DNA from: Scolanthus callimorphus
Lineage: Eukaryota; Cnidaria; Anthozoa; Actiniaria; Edwardsiidae
Direction of reading: 5' to 3'
DNA: 64,000 nt
Assembly: GCA_033964015.1 (NCBI GenBank)
Contig: CM066921.1
Span: 23,665,355-23,729,354, forward strand
Shown: piece after piece, positions 47,201 through 54,728 of the stretch
Layout: the number at the start of each line of letters is the position of its first letter
Numbering within the stretch: position 1 is the stretch's first letter
Made by a program: the position numbers and the translations under genes
Notes under the pieces: model-generated
The model's input: only the letters and a program-made list of their open reading frames with translations
What the model was told of the DNA's origin: nothing
The model's database searches: none

Positions 47201-48383
47201 AAGTCTCCCATTTTGGACACATACTAGGGCAAAGAAAAATGTCCTTGGACGTGCAACCCAAGAGCCCCCCGAGGGGGTTGGAAGGTCATTATTGTCATCC
47301 AGATTTTCCAAATCTCTTGATACACTTCTCTTGCTGAGGAATGTAGAGAAAATACCAATTGACATTGATATTTATCATTCATATGAAAGTGTCCATGGCA
47401 GGGGTGGGGTAGACGTAGAGTATGCAAGTGTCTTGGACAGCAATCCCAGCTCTCCAGTATCTGAGAGTGGGAGTTTCAAAAGTACTCCAGAGCAACACGG
47501 CTCATCAGTTGGTGACCAGGAAGAGGGGAATGTCTATGCTAGTGTTAGTGAAGACGATGCAGACAGCGAAACAGACTCCAAGGGGAGTGCCCTTCCACTA
47601 CCAGGGAATCCCCCGCCACTGGGGAATCCCCCTCCAAGTGATGACACCCTGGAACGTGGTGAATTTCCATTTGAACGAACATTAACAATGTCATCAACTT
47701 CAAGTGTTGCAACATCTCCATACGCTTGCATAAGAATCAGCCAAATTCCAGGTCTAACAACACTGGAACGAGTGCACGAGAAAGATGGAAACAATAGCAC
47801 TGCTGAGAATTCTGGAAATAGCACAGAAACACCAGAAAACTCAGGATCAACAGTAGGGACAGCAGAGCTCAAGCCAGGTGTCAATTCAGCACGCTCCAGC
47901 ACACATACGTATCTGGAACTTTTCCCAGATGAAAATTGCAGGGATAGTGTGATTTCAGAGACAAGCTCTGGCTATGCAAGACCTGTGGATTTGGTGTCAG
48001 AAATTGACAAAAAAAATGAGACTTTGGAATCAAGGAAAAGTTTGACAGATGTTGAGATTCCTATTGAGATCAGGCAGCCATTTGAGGAAGCTGAACCTAA
48101 GAGAACACGGTCCTCAAACAGCAAAGGCTATGACAATCCTGTAAATATATCCGATGAGGAAGAAAAGCACACAAATGATGATTACTATATTGATATGGGA
48201 AGCAGCAAAAAGGCAGAGCATATTTATGAGAATTCAGAGATTGGTCACAACAGGGTGATATATGAGAATACTGATGTGGTATTGGAAGGTTTGAATTCAC
48301 AGAAGCAGAGAAATGAAAATGAAATCAAGATGCGGCCATCATTTCAAATAGGTGGAGAACCAGAGGACGAAACTATAGTATAG
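38251..48383 (+). CDS. Single-pass membrane adaptor-like protein with phosphotyrosine, SH3 and PDZ motifs (no known family)
   Basis: Seven exons: 38251-38320, 41436-41668, 42337-42433, 43731-43793, 43882-43913, 44682-44944 and 46796-48383, about 782 residues. Residues 1-24 (MPGRRAILSLIFALVFLKIS) are a signal peptide or signal anchor. The ectodomain, about 80 residues, is Ser/Thr/Pro/Gly-rich with one NAT sequon. Exon 3 is the membrane segment (YIVIGIAALAVLVVALIVFY). The ~650-residue cytoplasmic tail has ISYTQV, VEYASV and SPYACI (ITIM pattern), TVYNSV (ITSM pattern), YIDM (YxxM), GYDNP, IYENS and IYENT (YxN), RPLPAVP and RPLPDLP (class I SH3 ligands), and the C-terminus ETIV (class I PDZ ligand). 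Splice phases all agree, but exons 2, 6 and 7 each need one extra base to stay open. Function is inferred from motifs only. Confidence 0.75.
39907..40307. mobile_element. ~400-bp MITE, ~90-bp arms
   Basis: GGAATTCAGCC/GAAATTCAGCCAGCCCTTC at about 39918 and GAAGGGATGGCTGAATTCC at about 40280 face each other, with CACCACAAGATTTTCTCACC matching inward. It lies in intron 1 of the adaptor-like gene, whose remaining 38.4-39.9 kb holds no recognisable feature. Confidence 0.65.
40527..40757. mobile_element. 231-bp MITE, ~90-bp arms
   Basis: ACCATTTTCGTTCAACCCTGAAGC at the left is matched by GCTTTAGGGTTGAACAAAAATGGT at the right. Inside, GTTTCAAACGTGCAC and AGAAGTTGTCACGTTTCTC are mirrored around two GATTGGCTG boxes. 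Confidence 0.75.
41240..41431 (+). repeat. Retroelement 3' tail with ATT microsatellite abutting exon 2
   Basis: GTAAAGCGCCACTGG...GGCGCTATATTAAATTGATT followed by (ATT)n at 41405-41430. The GTAAAGCGC...GCGCTATAT pattern also ends the SINE at 540-935. The microsatellite runs straight into TACAG, the exon 2 acceptor. Confidence 0.6.
41990..42155. mobile_element. MITE in intron 2 of the adaptor-like gene
   Basis: CAGCCAATTGTGTTTGACTGTTTAACC and its near-complement GGTTAAACAGTCAAATTCAATTGGCTG are inverted about 160 bp apart, with CAAACAGTTTGCA and TGCAAACTGTC matching further in. Upstream, 41870-41945 holds TTTCCCATTT tandem repeats. Confidence 0.65.
42337..42433 (+). CDS. Transmembrane exon of the adaptor-like protein
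   Basis: Acceptor TTGCAG and donor ATG|GTGAGT bound 97 nt. It reads GLQYWHY, then about 20 hydrophobic residues, then FYSKFIKW, whose lysines after the helix predict that the following part is cytoplasmic. The other two frames of the exon contain stops, so the frame is unambiguous. Confidence 0.85.
42600..43245 (+). mobile_element. 5'-truncated LINE (reverse-transcriptase C-terminus)
   Basis: Bases 42642-43088 encode 148 residues: KKAASRLYLLRQFKRANADT, ITCIRPILEYACPVFHSSLP and LESVQRRALRIMSPDLSYSE are typical of the C-terminal part of CR1/Jockey-type ORF2 proteins. A short 3' UTR ends AATAAAGCTATCTATCTATC, the tandem tail of this class. The open frame is intact, so the insertion is fairly recent. 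It sits in intron 3 of the adaptor-like gene in the same orientation. Confidence 0.8.
43270..43556. mobile_element. MITE, GGGCTGTTCC family, with CTGTGGAAATTCC repeats
   Basis: TGGGCTGTTCCAAAA on the left and ATAGAACAGCCCA on the right are inverted. Between them CC(T/C)(G/T)TGGAAATTCCA recurs about six times. A related array without a clear right end lies at 46204-46720. Confidence 0.65.
44682..44944 (+). CDS. Cytoplasmic exon 6, frame broken once
   Basis: Starts in frame as DPDLASSELQQYEIPLDSIS then YTQVYVSS, and would end at TGA (44870-44872). One base over, the second half reads FNIPSLTKFTKRGTVYNSVT then DTCMTSIMSEG, reaching the donor AAG|GTAATC in exactly the phase that exon 7 needs. 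Adding one A to an AAAA run near 44834-44840 joins them. Without that, the exon would be a terminal alternative exon, and exon 5 could splice straight to exon 7 in phase. Confidence 0.7.
44969..46186. mobile_element. 1.2-kb DNA transposon with ~115-bp TIRs
   Basis: GGCTCGGTGCAAGAACCACC, then TAAGTGATCTTTTGGACTG and CAAACAAACTGCAGAAACAT, then AGCCTCTCTGCATTTTCCC at 44969-45090 are all repeated inverted at about 46065-46186. No transposase-like frame is present. Near 45830-45895 there are a few TTAGGGTT-like repeats. It lies in intron 6 of the adaptor-like gene, starting 25 bp after the exon 6 donor. Confidence 0.8.
46204..46720. repeat. Degenerate CTGTGGAAATTCC repeat array
   Basis: GGGCTGTTCCAAAATTCTCA opens a region with repeated CCTGTGGAAATTC and two near-copies of GTTGCCATAGCAACAACAC(C/T)TGCTGTACCCTGCAT (46251-46285 and 46549-46582), as well as paired TTTATTAAATTTGCC...CAGGAAATCCTCAC blocks. 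It is a tandemly duplicated repeat just upstream of exon 7. Confidence 0.6.
46796..48383 (+). CDS. Long terminal exon 7 of the adaptor-like protein
   Basis: The first open part (46796-47337) carries RPLPAVP, RPLPDLP and SKRFSKSLDKLRLFHTLPEI; the second (from about 47250 to the TAG at 48381-48383) carries SSRFSKSLDTLLLLRNVEKI and all later tyrosine motifs. The shared RFSKSLD motif on both sides shows they belong to one protein. One C added to the C6 run at 47265-47270 would fuse the frames. A Pro-rich repeat, LPGNPPPLGNPPP, lies near 47600-47635. Confidence 0.8.
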
Positions 48384-50145
48384 AAAATCCCATAACAAAA
48401 TGCTCTTACCATCCTATACTGATTACAATTTTAAACTGCACTGGGGTTGAGGACCTCCCTTAAAAAGACCCCCCCCCTCCTCCCTGGAATTTACAGCTTC
48501 ATAAAGGACCATTTGTTCCATTTATTGTGGAAAAATACCCCAGAAAATTTAATTTGGTGATAAAACTTTTTTACACCTCCCCCTTGGAATTTACAAGTGC
48601 CAGACACATCACCCCTCTCCCGTGTGGAATTTGCAGAGTCCTCAACCCCCAGGTGTGGTTTAAAAATGCAACCAGCCAACAGAAGGGGATCAAAATCGGG
48701 ACCAGAAATTCCTTATGCAACTAGAAATATCAGCCTCAATGACAGTTGTGTGCATCACACACAGTGCACACCTTTCATAAAGTTTTTACAAGTTTGGAAA
48801 ATTTCCTTTTCACATTTCTATTCCAAAGAAACAAGAAAAGATGCTAGGAGGATTAATAAAAATGAAACTAGCTGCAAAAACACAACTACATAAACTAAAT
48901 GAAAATTGTGTTGGATGTCCACAGTTTGATTTGCACAACTGTAATATCAACTAATTTTATAGATATTTCTTGAGGTTTTCCCAGAAATTTACAATAGTTC
49001 AGAACTGATAATTTCGCTTTGAAAGAACCAAGCTGTTGCAAAGGAAGCACAAAGTGTGAACACTTCTCTAATCCAGGTTACTAAAGAAATTGTCTAGTCA
49101 CTCACTTTTCTTAGAAATGTAATGTATGTATATGTGCACTGATGGGGTAGGGCAGTAACCCACTAATTTATAAGAGGGGGCAGTATTTTCCTTCCTGTCT
49201 TGCTAATACAATTCATTGTCTTTGTTCCTTTAGAGACGTTCTTGCTCCTATGGTGCAGCTAAAATGTTAAATGTTATTTCTAGATGAAATTTAATTATTG
49301 CCATGACTGCCCATGCTGTTAAAACTTTTCAGCATTTCCACAAATTGCATACTCAGTTGTTAAACAGTATGGGGTACAGTACTTGAAATAAGAGAGGTAT
49401 GGATATTTTCTGAAGTGTTCAATTGAGAAAAATGCATGCAGTGATGGAATAGAATTGACCTGTATGATAAATGCACTATAAGCTATTCAGGCCAACATCA
49501 GAAGTGTCATGTTTGCTAGGGATGAGATGATCATGTTTTTGTATTCCAAGCCCTACACGTGATGTGGTATTACCAGTACACTAGATGCCAGGATTTATTA
49601 TTGGCAAGTATGATGCAAGATTTCAGAATAATTTTCCATAGATGTTTATTGCCAGCAAGTTTCTTAAATAGGTTGTATTTTTCTTGGAAGTGGGTGCTGT
49701 GTGTAAAACCTATGCTGGCCGTAGGTAGATTGCTGGTATAGATTACCATGATAGAAATTACCTTCTCTGGTAGAAGAATTGAAATCGTCTTGTCCAGGAG
49801 ACAAGCATGGAACATTGTAACCGACTTTACAAGAGAGATGCAACCATGCGCAAGCATAAATAAAGTATGATTGTATGTTGTTATGACTTGGCTGTTATAT
49901 AGAATCAATTTATTAGTGGAAGGCCACTTTTAGGTCTAAACTTAGTTTAGGCAAAATTGTACATGTTACTAGATGTTTTTACAAAAGGAAAGTGTTGCAA
50001 AATTTTAAAATGCCATTTCAGTATTTAAGGGGACATATAGTGTGGTTCCGTTTTGTAGCATCCTGCAGCCATTACATGGTAGCTTTGTAAGTAAGATTAA
50101 ATTTGTAAGATATGATTCACAAATAAAAGTGCACTCCAGCATGTT
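48384..50145 (+). other. Probable 3' UTR of the adaptor-like gene, with two polyadenylation signals
   Basis: No other gene is visible between the TAG at 48383 and 50.15 kb. AATAAA occurs at 49859-49864 and 50122-50127; the second is followed by a T/GT-rich stretch (TGTTGTTTCTTGTATAAG), making it the better cleavage site. The UTR contains a C-run with GGAATTTACA repeats at 48465-48640. Confidence 0.55.
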
Positions 50146-50194
50146 GTTTCTTGTATAAGTCGTTTTATTTAAACTTTCAACATTATGCGACTAT

Positions 50195-50725
50195 ACCGTA
50201 CATCCCAGTAGCAGACCACGGCAACTCTCTGGTTTTCGGCCTGCCGACGGCTGTTTCAAATTGATAGTGTGATTGCTTATTATGTACCACATGATGTGTT
50301 TCTTGTGTACCACATGATTGGTACATTTGGGCATTAACTTTGAGCATTCATTGTTTTTTGCTCTTAAAGGGGCACTTGCACGCTTGCCTGAGCAGCAAAT
50401 CATTCAAATCGCAATCCAATTCCATCCTCTTCATAATAGATACAAACACTATAGATTTGTATTGATTTAACAGATAAAAGGTCATTTAACAAACCTGGAC
50501 TGTTATTTTGGTTATTCACGGTAAACTTAAATGTATTTTTGGTGATTAGAATTTGACCTATTTTTTGACAGGTGGTTCAAAAATTAAGCGTGCGAGTGCC
50601 CCTTTAAATGAATGCCCAAAAGTATTGATCATGTGGTACATAAACAGCCCATCATGTGGTACAATTTGAAGCAGCTGTTGGCAGGCCAAAAAAACTAGGT
50701 TTGCTACGGTCTACATGGATGTAAA
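50195..50725. mobile_element. Fold-back element, ~170-bp arms
   Basis: The left arm (GCAGACCACGG, CGGCCTGCCGACGGCTG, ATTATGTACCACATGATG, AAAGGGGCACTTGCACGC) is matched by the right arm (GCGTGCGAGTGCCCCTTTAA, CATGTGGTAC, CAGCTGTTGGCAGGCC, CTACGGTCTACATG) in inverse order. A unique ~190-bp centre lies between. It sits in the gap between convergent transcripts. Bases 50.73-51.2 kb hold nothing recognised. Confidence 0.65.
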
Positions 50726-51212
50726 CGCAACTTCTATAATACTTATAAAAATTTAGCTTTCTGATCAAATTTAAAAGCAAATTGGAAATGCTGTCAGCCG
50801 AATTTGTTAAATATATTTATCATCACTCCATCTATCCAAAAATGTAATAAAAATTATACAACAACTAGATTTTCTTTAAATTTATAATGGATATGGTGGA
50901 AAAAGTAAATTTGAAACAGCTACACATCAAATAAAAATATGTAATTATTCAGATAACAATACATGTGCATGGGCTTTTATCACGCGGCAGCTATCTTGGA
51001 TAAAATAGTTTGTTTTTGCATGTGAAGCCACATCATGATTACGAGTTCCTGCAGGGAAAACATGGCTGTCATGTGATATATGCCCATTAAAACACAAGGA
51101 AGTTCAACAAGAATATTGGAATGGTACATATCCAACACACCACTTTATGGCAAAGTCATCTTTAAAGTAGGTGATATTTTTCTTGAGGTACATTTAGCTA
51201 TTCAAATCTTAC

Positions 51213-54200
51213 CATCCATCCTCTTGCCCTGGACTCTATACAAGTGAGTAATAGCTGCCTTATTTCTGTGCTTTGTTCAGAGTCAATAAACATGTTTCTG
51301 ATTTGACAGAAAAGCTTGTCTAGCTCCTCTGTGCAGTCTCTCTCCAGCTTTACCCCCAGTGAAAGCAAACAATTGCCAACAAGTTCCACAGTGTTTCTTG
51401 AAAATTTCCTGATGTTCTGAACCACAAGTTTTAGCACTTTTAGTAACATTTTCTGCTTTTCTGGAGTCACTTCTTGTTTGTCCTGGTTGCTGAATTGCAT
51501 GAGAGCTAATCCAATCTTTTTCTCCTCCTCTGTCACTATTACAAAGTTGGACTTTTTCAAACTGTTTAGTAATTCCTCCAATGAGATGGTCTGGTTGATT
51601 GTTTGGGGTGCCTGAAACCTAACTTCTCTTTTAACTTTCTTTTCCTCATCAAGCTCTTTAACAGACTTTAAAATACCTGTTAGGCCTTTCTGTTCTTCCA
51701 TTCTTGTGTCCTCAACACACTCCTGAATGGTTTTAAAAGATCTGTTCCACCAGGCAGGAGCTGTCTTCTTCCAGGTGGGATGTATCTTTTAAGGTCAGGC
51801 TTCTTGTTTTTCCTACTGGTATCCATTTTCCTAAAAAAAAAAATGTGATGGTCAAAATCATTTTTGCTATGTTTGCCATCAATTCACAAAAGGCTTTTGG
51901 TAGATCATTGTTGTGGTTGTTAATCTCAAATAGGTACACAGCTAATGTATATCAGAAAAGATCCATACACTGCACTGCGAATTTCTGCAGAAACCCATTC
52001 ATGGGAAAAGCTAGATTTCCCATGGTAGAAGAATGGAAGTGTTCAGATTCCCATGGCTATCCATGCGAATTCCAAATGCTTCCCATGCGTGTGCCTTGGG
52101 AAATTCAGCTTTTCCCATGGATGGATTTCTGCAGAAATTCCCTGTGACCACTCTCAGGGGGCGGGGGTCAATATAATACACCTTTCATGGGGGATTCCAG
52201 GGGGAATGGCTATGTTATTTTGGTGCAAGGACGAAAGTGCTGAGGCTTTGAAATCGAGAAAAGAAGATGTGGAGATTCCAGGTAGGCTTAAAAAATACAT
52301 GTACAGTGAAACCTCTATTTAAGCGGTCACCCTTGGGACTTTACTAACTGACTGCTTATAGAGGTTTACCAATTTATCCCCAAATTTGAAAAGAATTAAA
52401 CTGTGTAAGTTATTGACTGGGCCAACACAGGCCGATAGCTCTATCAAAAGCATTGTTCAGTTTGCAGTAAGCTTAAATCATAGTTAGTCTCCCTCTACTA
52501 ACTAAATGGGGAGAAAAATTCGGGACTTTGATGAATGACTGCTATACAGTGCTGCTTAATAATAGAGGTTCGACTATACTCGCAAGTTGAAATGATTTCT
52601 TCTGCTGATAAACTTTTGTAAAGATGAGATCAGATTTCATGATACAACAACTGCAACAAGGTCCGACGGTCAAAGTTTTAACGTTGAGCGAGTCGAACAC
52701 AGCAAAATCAAATCCAATATCAATGTTTCATGAAAATGCTAACTTGTATAGTAACCAGTCGTAAGCACGTCTTTCCGCATCTTTAGAATACGTATTACCA
52801 TAGGCTTCCAGGATCATTGAGCGAACTTTAGAGTTGATAGTTCGCAGTTTTATAGTGTCGCTGTGTGAAGTTTGACTGAGTTCGATGAGCGCTAAAATAT
52901 GAGTACCTACGAAAAATAAAAAAGTTTGAAAAATACCCTTATCTAGTCCTTTAGTACTTTAATACATCACTACTAGCATTTATTCGGTCAGAAATACACT
53001 TTTAAGCGAGTTTTAGCCAATTTTATTGTCACCTCTCACACTACTATATGTTCTGGAAGGCCGCAAACTGCAAAATTCAGAACGATCAGCGATCCAAAAA
53101 TTTCCCTCGATTTTTTCCCAAAAATCATCGTCGCTTGCTCAAACAAACCTCGCATAATAAAAGTAAAACTATTCAGCTTTGTTGTTTACCTTTCTCGTGG
53201 AAATCAAACCCTCTCTGGCTGATATAAATGGAGAATCTTTTCAGCCTCGTCCATTCGTCCTGAGAGCAATGGCGGCCCCGGCATTCAATCCCGTTCCAAA
53301 ACACAAACCGTTGAGACATTTTTTCTCCAGTCGAGGGGTGGGCCAGACATTGTCTCAGGCTCTAGTCACTTCCCGTCCTAGACCCGGTAAAACTTTTGTT
53401 GCGCGCGAATGCGTGACCGGCGAGATAGACTTGATTGATTCAAATCCAATGATCACGCGCAAAAACATTTTACCGGGTCTAGGACGGGAAGTGACTAGAG
53501 CCTGAGACAATGTCTGGCCCACCCCTCGACTGGAGAAAAAATGTCTCAACGGTTTGTGTTTTGGAACGGGATTGAATGCCGGGGCCGCCATTGCTCTCAG
53601 GACGAATGGACGAGGCTGAAAAGATTCTCCATTTATATCAGCCAGAGAGGGTTTGATTTCCACGAGAAAGGTAAACAACAAAGCTGAATAGTTTTACTTT
53701 TATTATGCGAGGTTTGTTTGAGCAAGCGACGATGATTTTTGGGAAAAAATCGAGGGAAATTTTTGGATCGCTGATCGTTCTGAATTTTGCAGTTTGCGGC
53801 CTTCCAGAACATATAGTAGTGTGAGAGGTGACAATAACATTGGCTAAAACTCGCTTAAAAGTGTATTTCTGACCGAATAAATGCTAGTAGTGATTTATTA
53901 AAGTACTAAAGGACTAGATAAGGGTATTTTTCAAACTTTTTTATTTTTCGTAGGTACTCATATTTTAGCGCTCATCGAACTCAGTCAAACTTCACACAGC
54001 GACACTATAAAACTGCGAACTATCAACTCTAAAGTTCGCTCAATGATCCTGGGAAGCCTATGGTATTACAAGTGCAACAAATGACGGAATTTCGTTCACT
54101 GCAAAGCGCTGTTAGATTCACGCGCCCGGGTCGCCTTCATGCAGCCCGCAAAGATCGCAAACAACGCTCAAAAACAATCCAAAACTCTAGTATATTTCTC

Positions 54201-54330
54201 TAGTATAACCTTCAGTACTTAATTCAAAGATGTGGGCAGTTAATACCTACGAATTCCTCCGTACTGGGTTGTATTTCGTAGAATTTCTGTGCCACTTCGC
54301 CTTGTGCGTCTCACTCGTTTTCGCACCTTC
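51213..54330 (-). CDS. MIF4G-like protein (MIF4GD/PAIP1/CTIF type), partial
   Basis: Exons: about 54330-54247, 52906-52744 and 51830-51213; splice phases agree. Exon 1 gives GEVAQKFYEIQPSTEEFVG; exon 2 HILALIELSQTSHSDTIKLR, INSKVRSMILEAYG and AERRAYDWLLY; exon 3 KKPDLKRYIPPGRRQLLPGG and a helical C-terminal half ending LGVKLERDCTEELDKLFCQI ... QLLLTCIESRARGWM. That ending resembles the end of MIF4G domains in MIF4GD and related translation factors (HRVGEQL...LxxLIxxxF...LLLLxxxxRAxGW). Exon 3 is one base short: frame 1 covers RYIPPGRRQ, and from about 51730 the open frame is the next one. Exon 1 has an in-frame TGA 36 nt after its only ATG, so the true start is unclear. Final exon(s) below 51.2 kb were not found. 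Confidence 0.6.
52303..52585. mobile_element. Tc1/mariner-like MITE (diverged)
   Basis: TACAGTGAAACCTCTATTTAAGCGGTCA at the left end and AATAGAGGTTCGACTATAC at the right are imperfect inverted repeats; GACTGCTTATAGAGGTTTACC lies inside. CAGT termini beside TA are typical of the Tc1/mariner superfamily. Confidence 0.55.
52796..54065. repeat. Large inverted duplication, ~610-bp arms, ~50-bp spacer
   Basis: The left arm 52796 to about 53405 and the right arm about 53457-54065 are reverse complements at roughly 99% identity. I see a T/G, a C/A and a one-base C indel between them. The spacer at about 53406-53456 is not repeated. The left arm begins inside exon 2 of the MIF4G-like gene, so 111 of its 163 coding bases have an inverted twin at 53955-54065, within the preceding intron of the same gene. 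Confidence 0.9.
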
Positions 54331-54728
54331 CTAGTGTGACAGCCGACATCAAAGTTTTCCCGCCAAAAACATGACATGTCACGTGTTCGTTGGCGCCACT
54401 GCTAGAAACGGCTTTTTTTTTAGTACTGATTCCTGGATTTTAATAATCTCTAAATAAAATTATTTCTTTGTTTTACTCCTCAAAAATGTTATCTTTCGCC
54501 AAATATTTGATCCAGAACATAAAAATAGGATAATATTGAAGAAAAATGAATGTAAATATTGTTCTCAAGAGGCTCCACGCGGCTGAAATACCACAGGTAT
54601 CCGCGCATGATCACTGTGGGGAGGGGATGAAGCAAAGACGACACAAACTTCAGTGAGATGTTTATATTGAACATGTAGTAGTCAAGACACGAAAATATCG
54701 CCTCCTCCTCTGCTAAAGATCTACAGAT
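54331..54728. promoter_or_regulatory. Divergent promoter between the MIF4G-like gene and PITPNC1
   Basis: About 400 bp separate the first recovered exon of the minus-strand MIF4G-like gene from the PITPNC1 start codon on the plus strand. A TCACGTG E-box-like motif is at 54379-54385. No TATA box is evident. Confidence 0.45.

Noticed and set aside
47265..47310. Very short intron or programmed frameshift explaining the exon 7 frame change
   Set aside because: The only GT..AG pair is 18 nt, far too short to splice, and no slippery site with a downstream structure is evident. The same one-base loss recurs at unrelated homopolymers.
51733..51765. 28-nt GT..AG intron in the last MIF4G-like exon
   Set aside because: Too short to splice, and removing it leads to a stop codon.
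53179..53681. Two identical 108-residue proteins on opposite strands
   Set aside because: They are mirror images produced by the inverted duplication and lie in intron sequence; no splice or start context supports coding.
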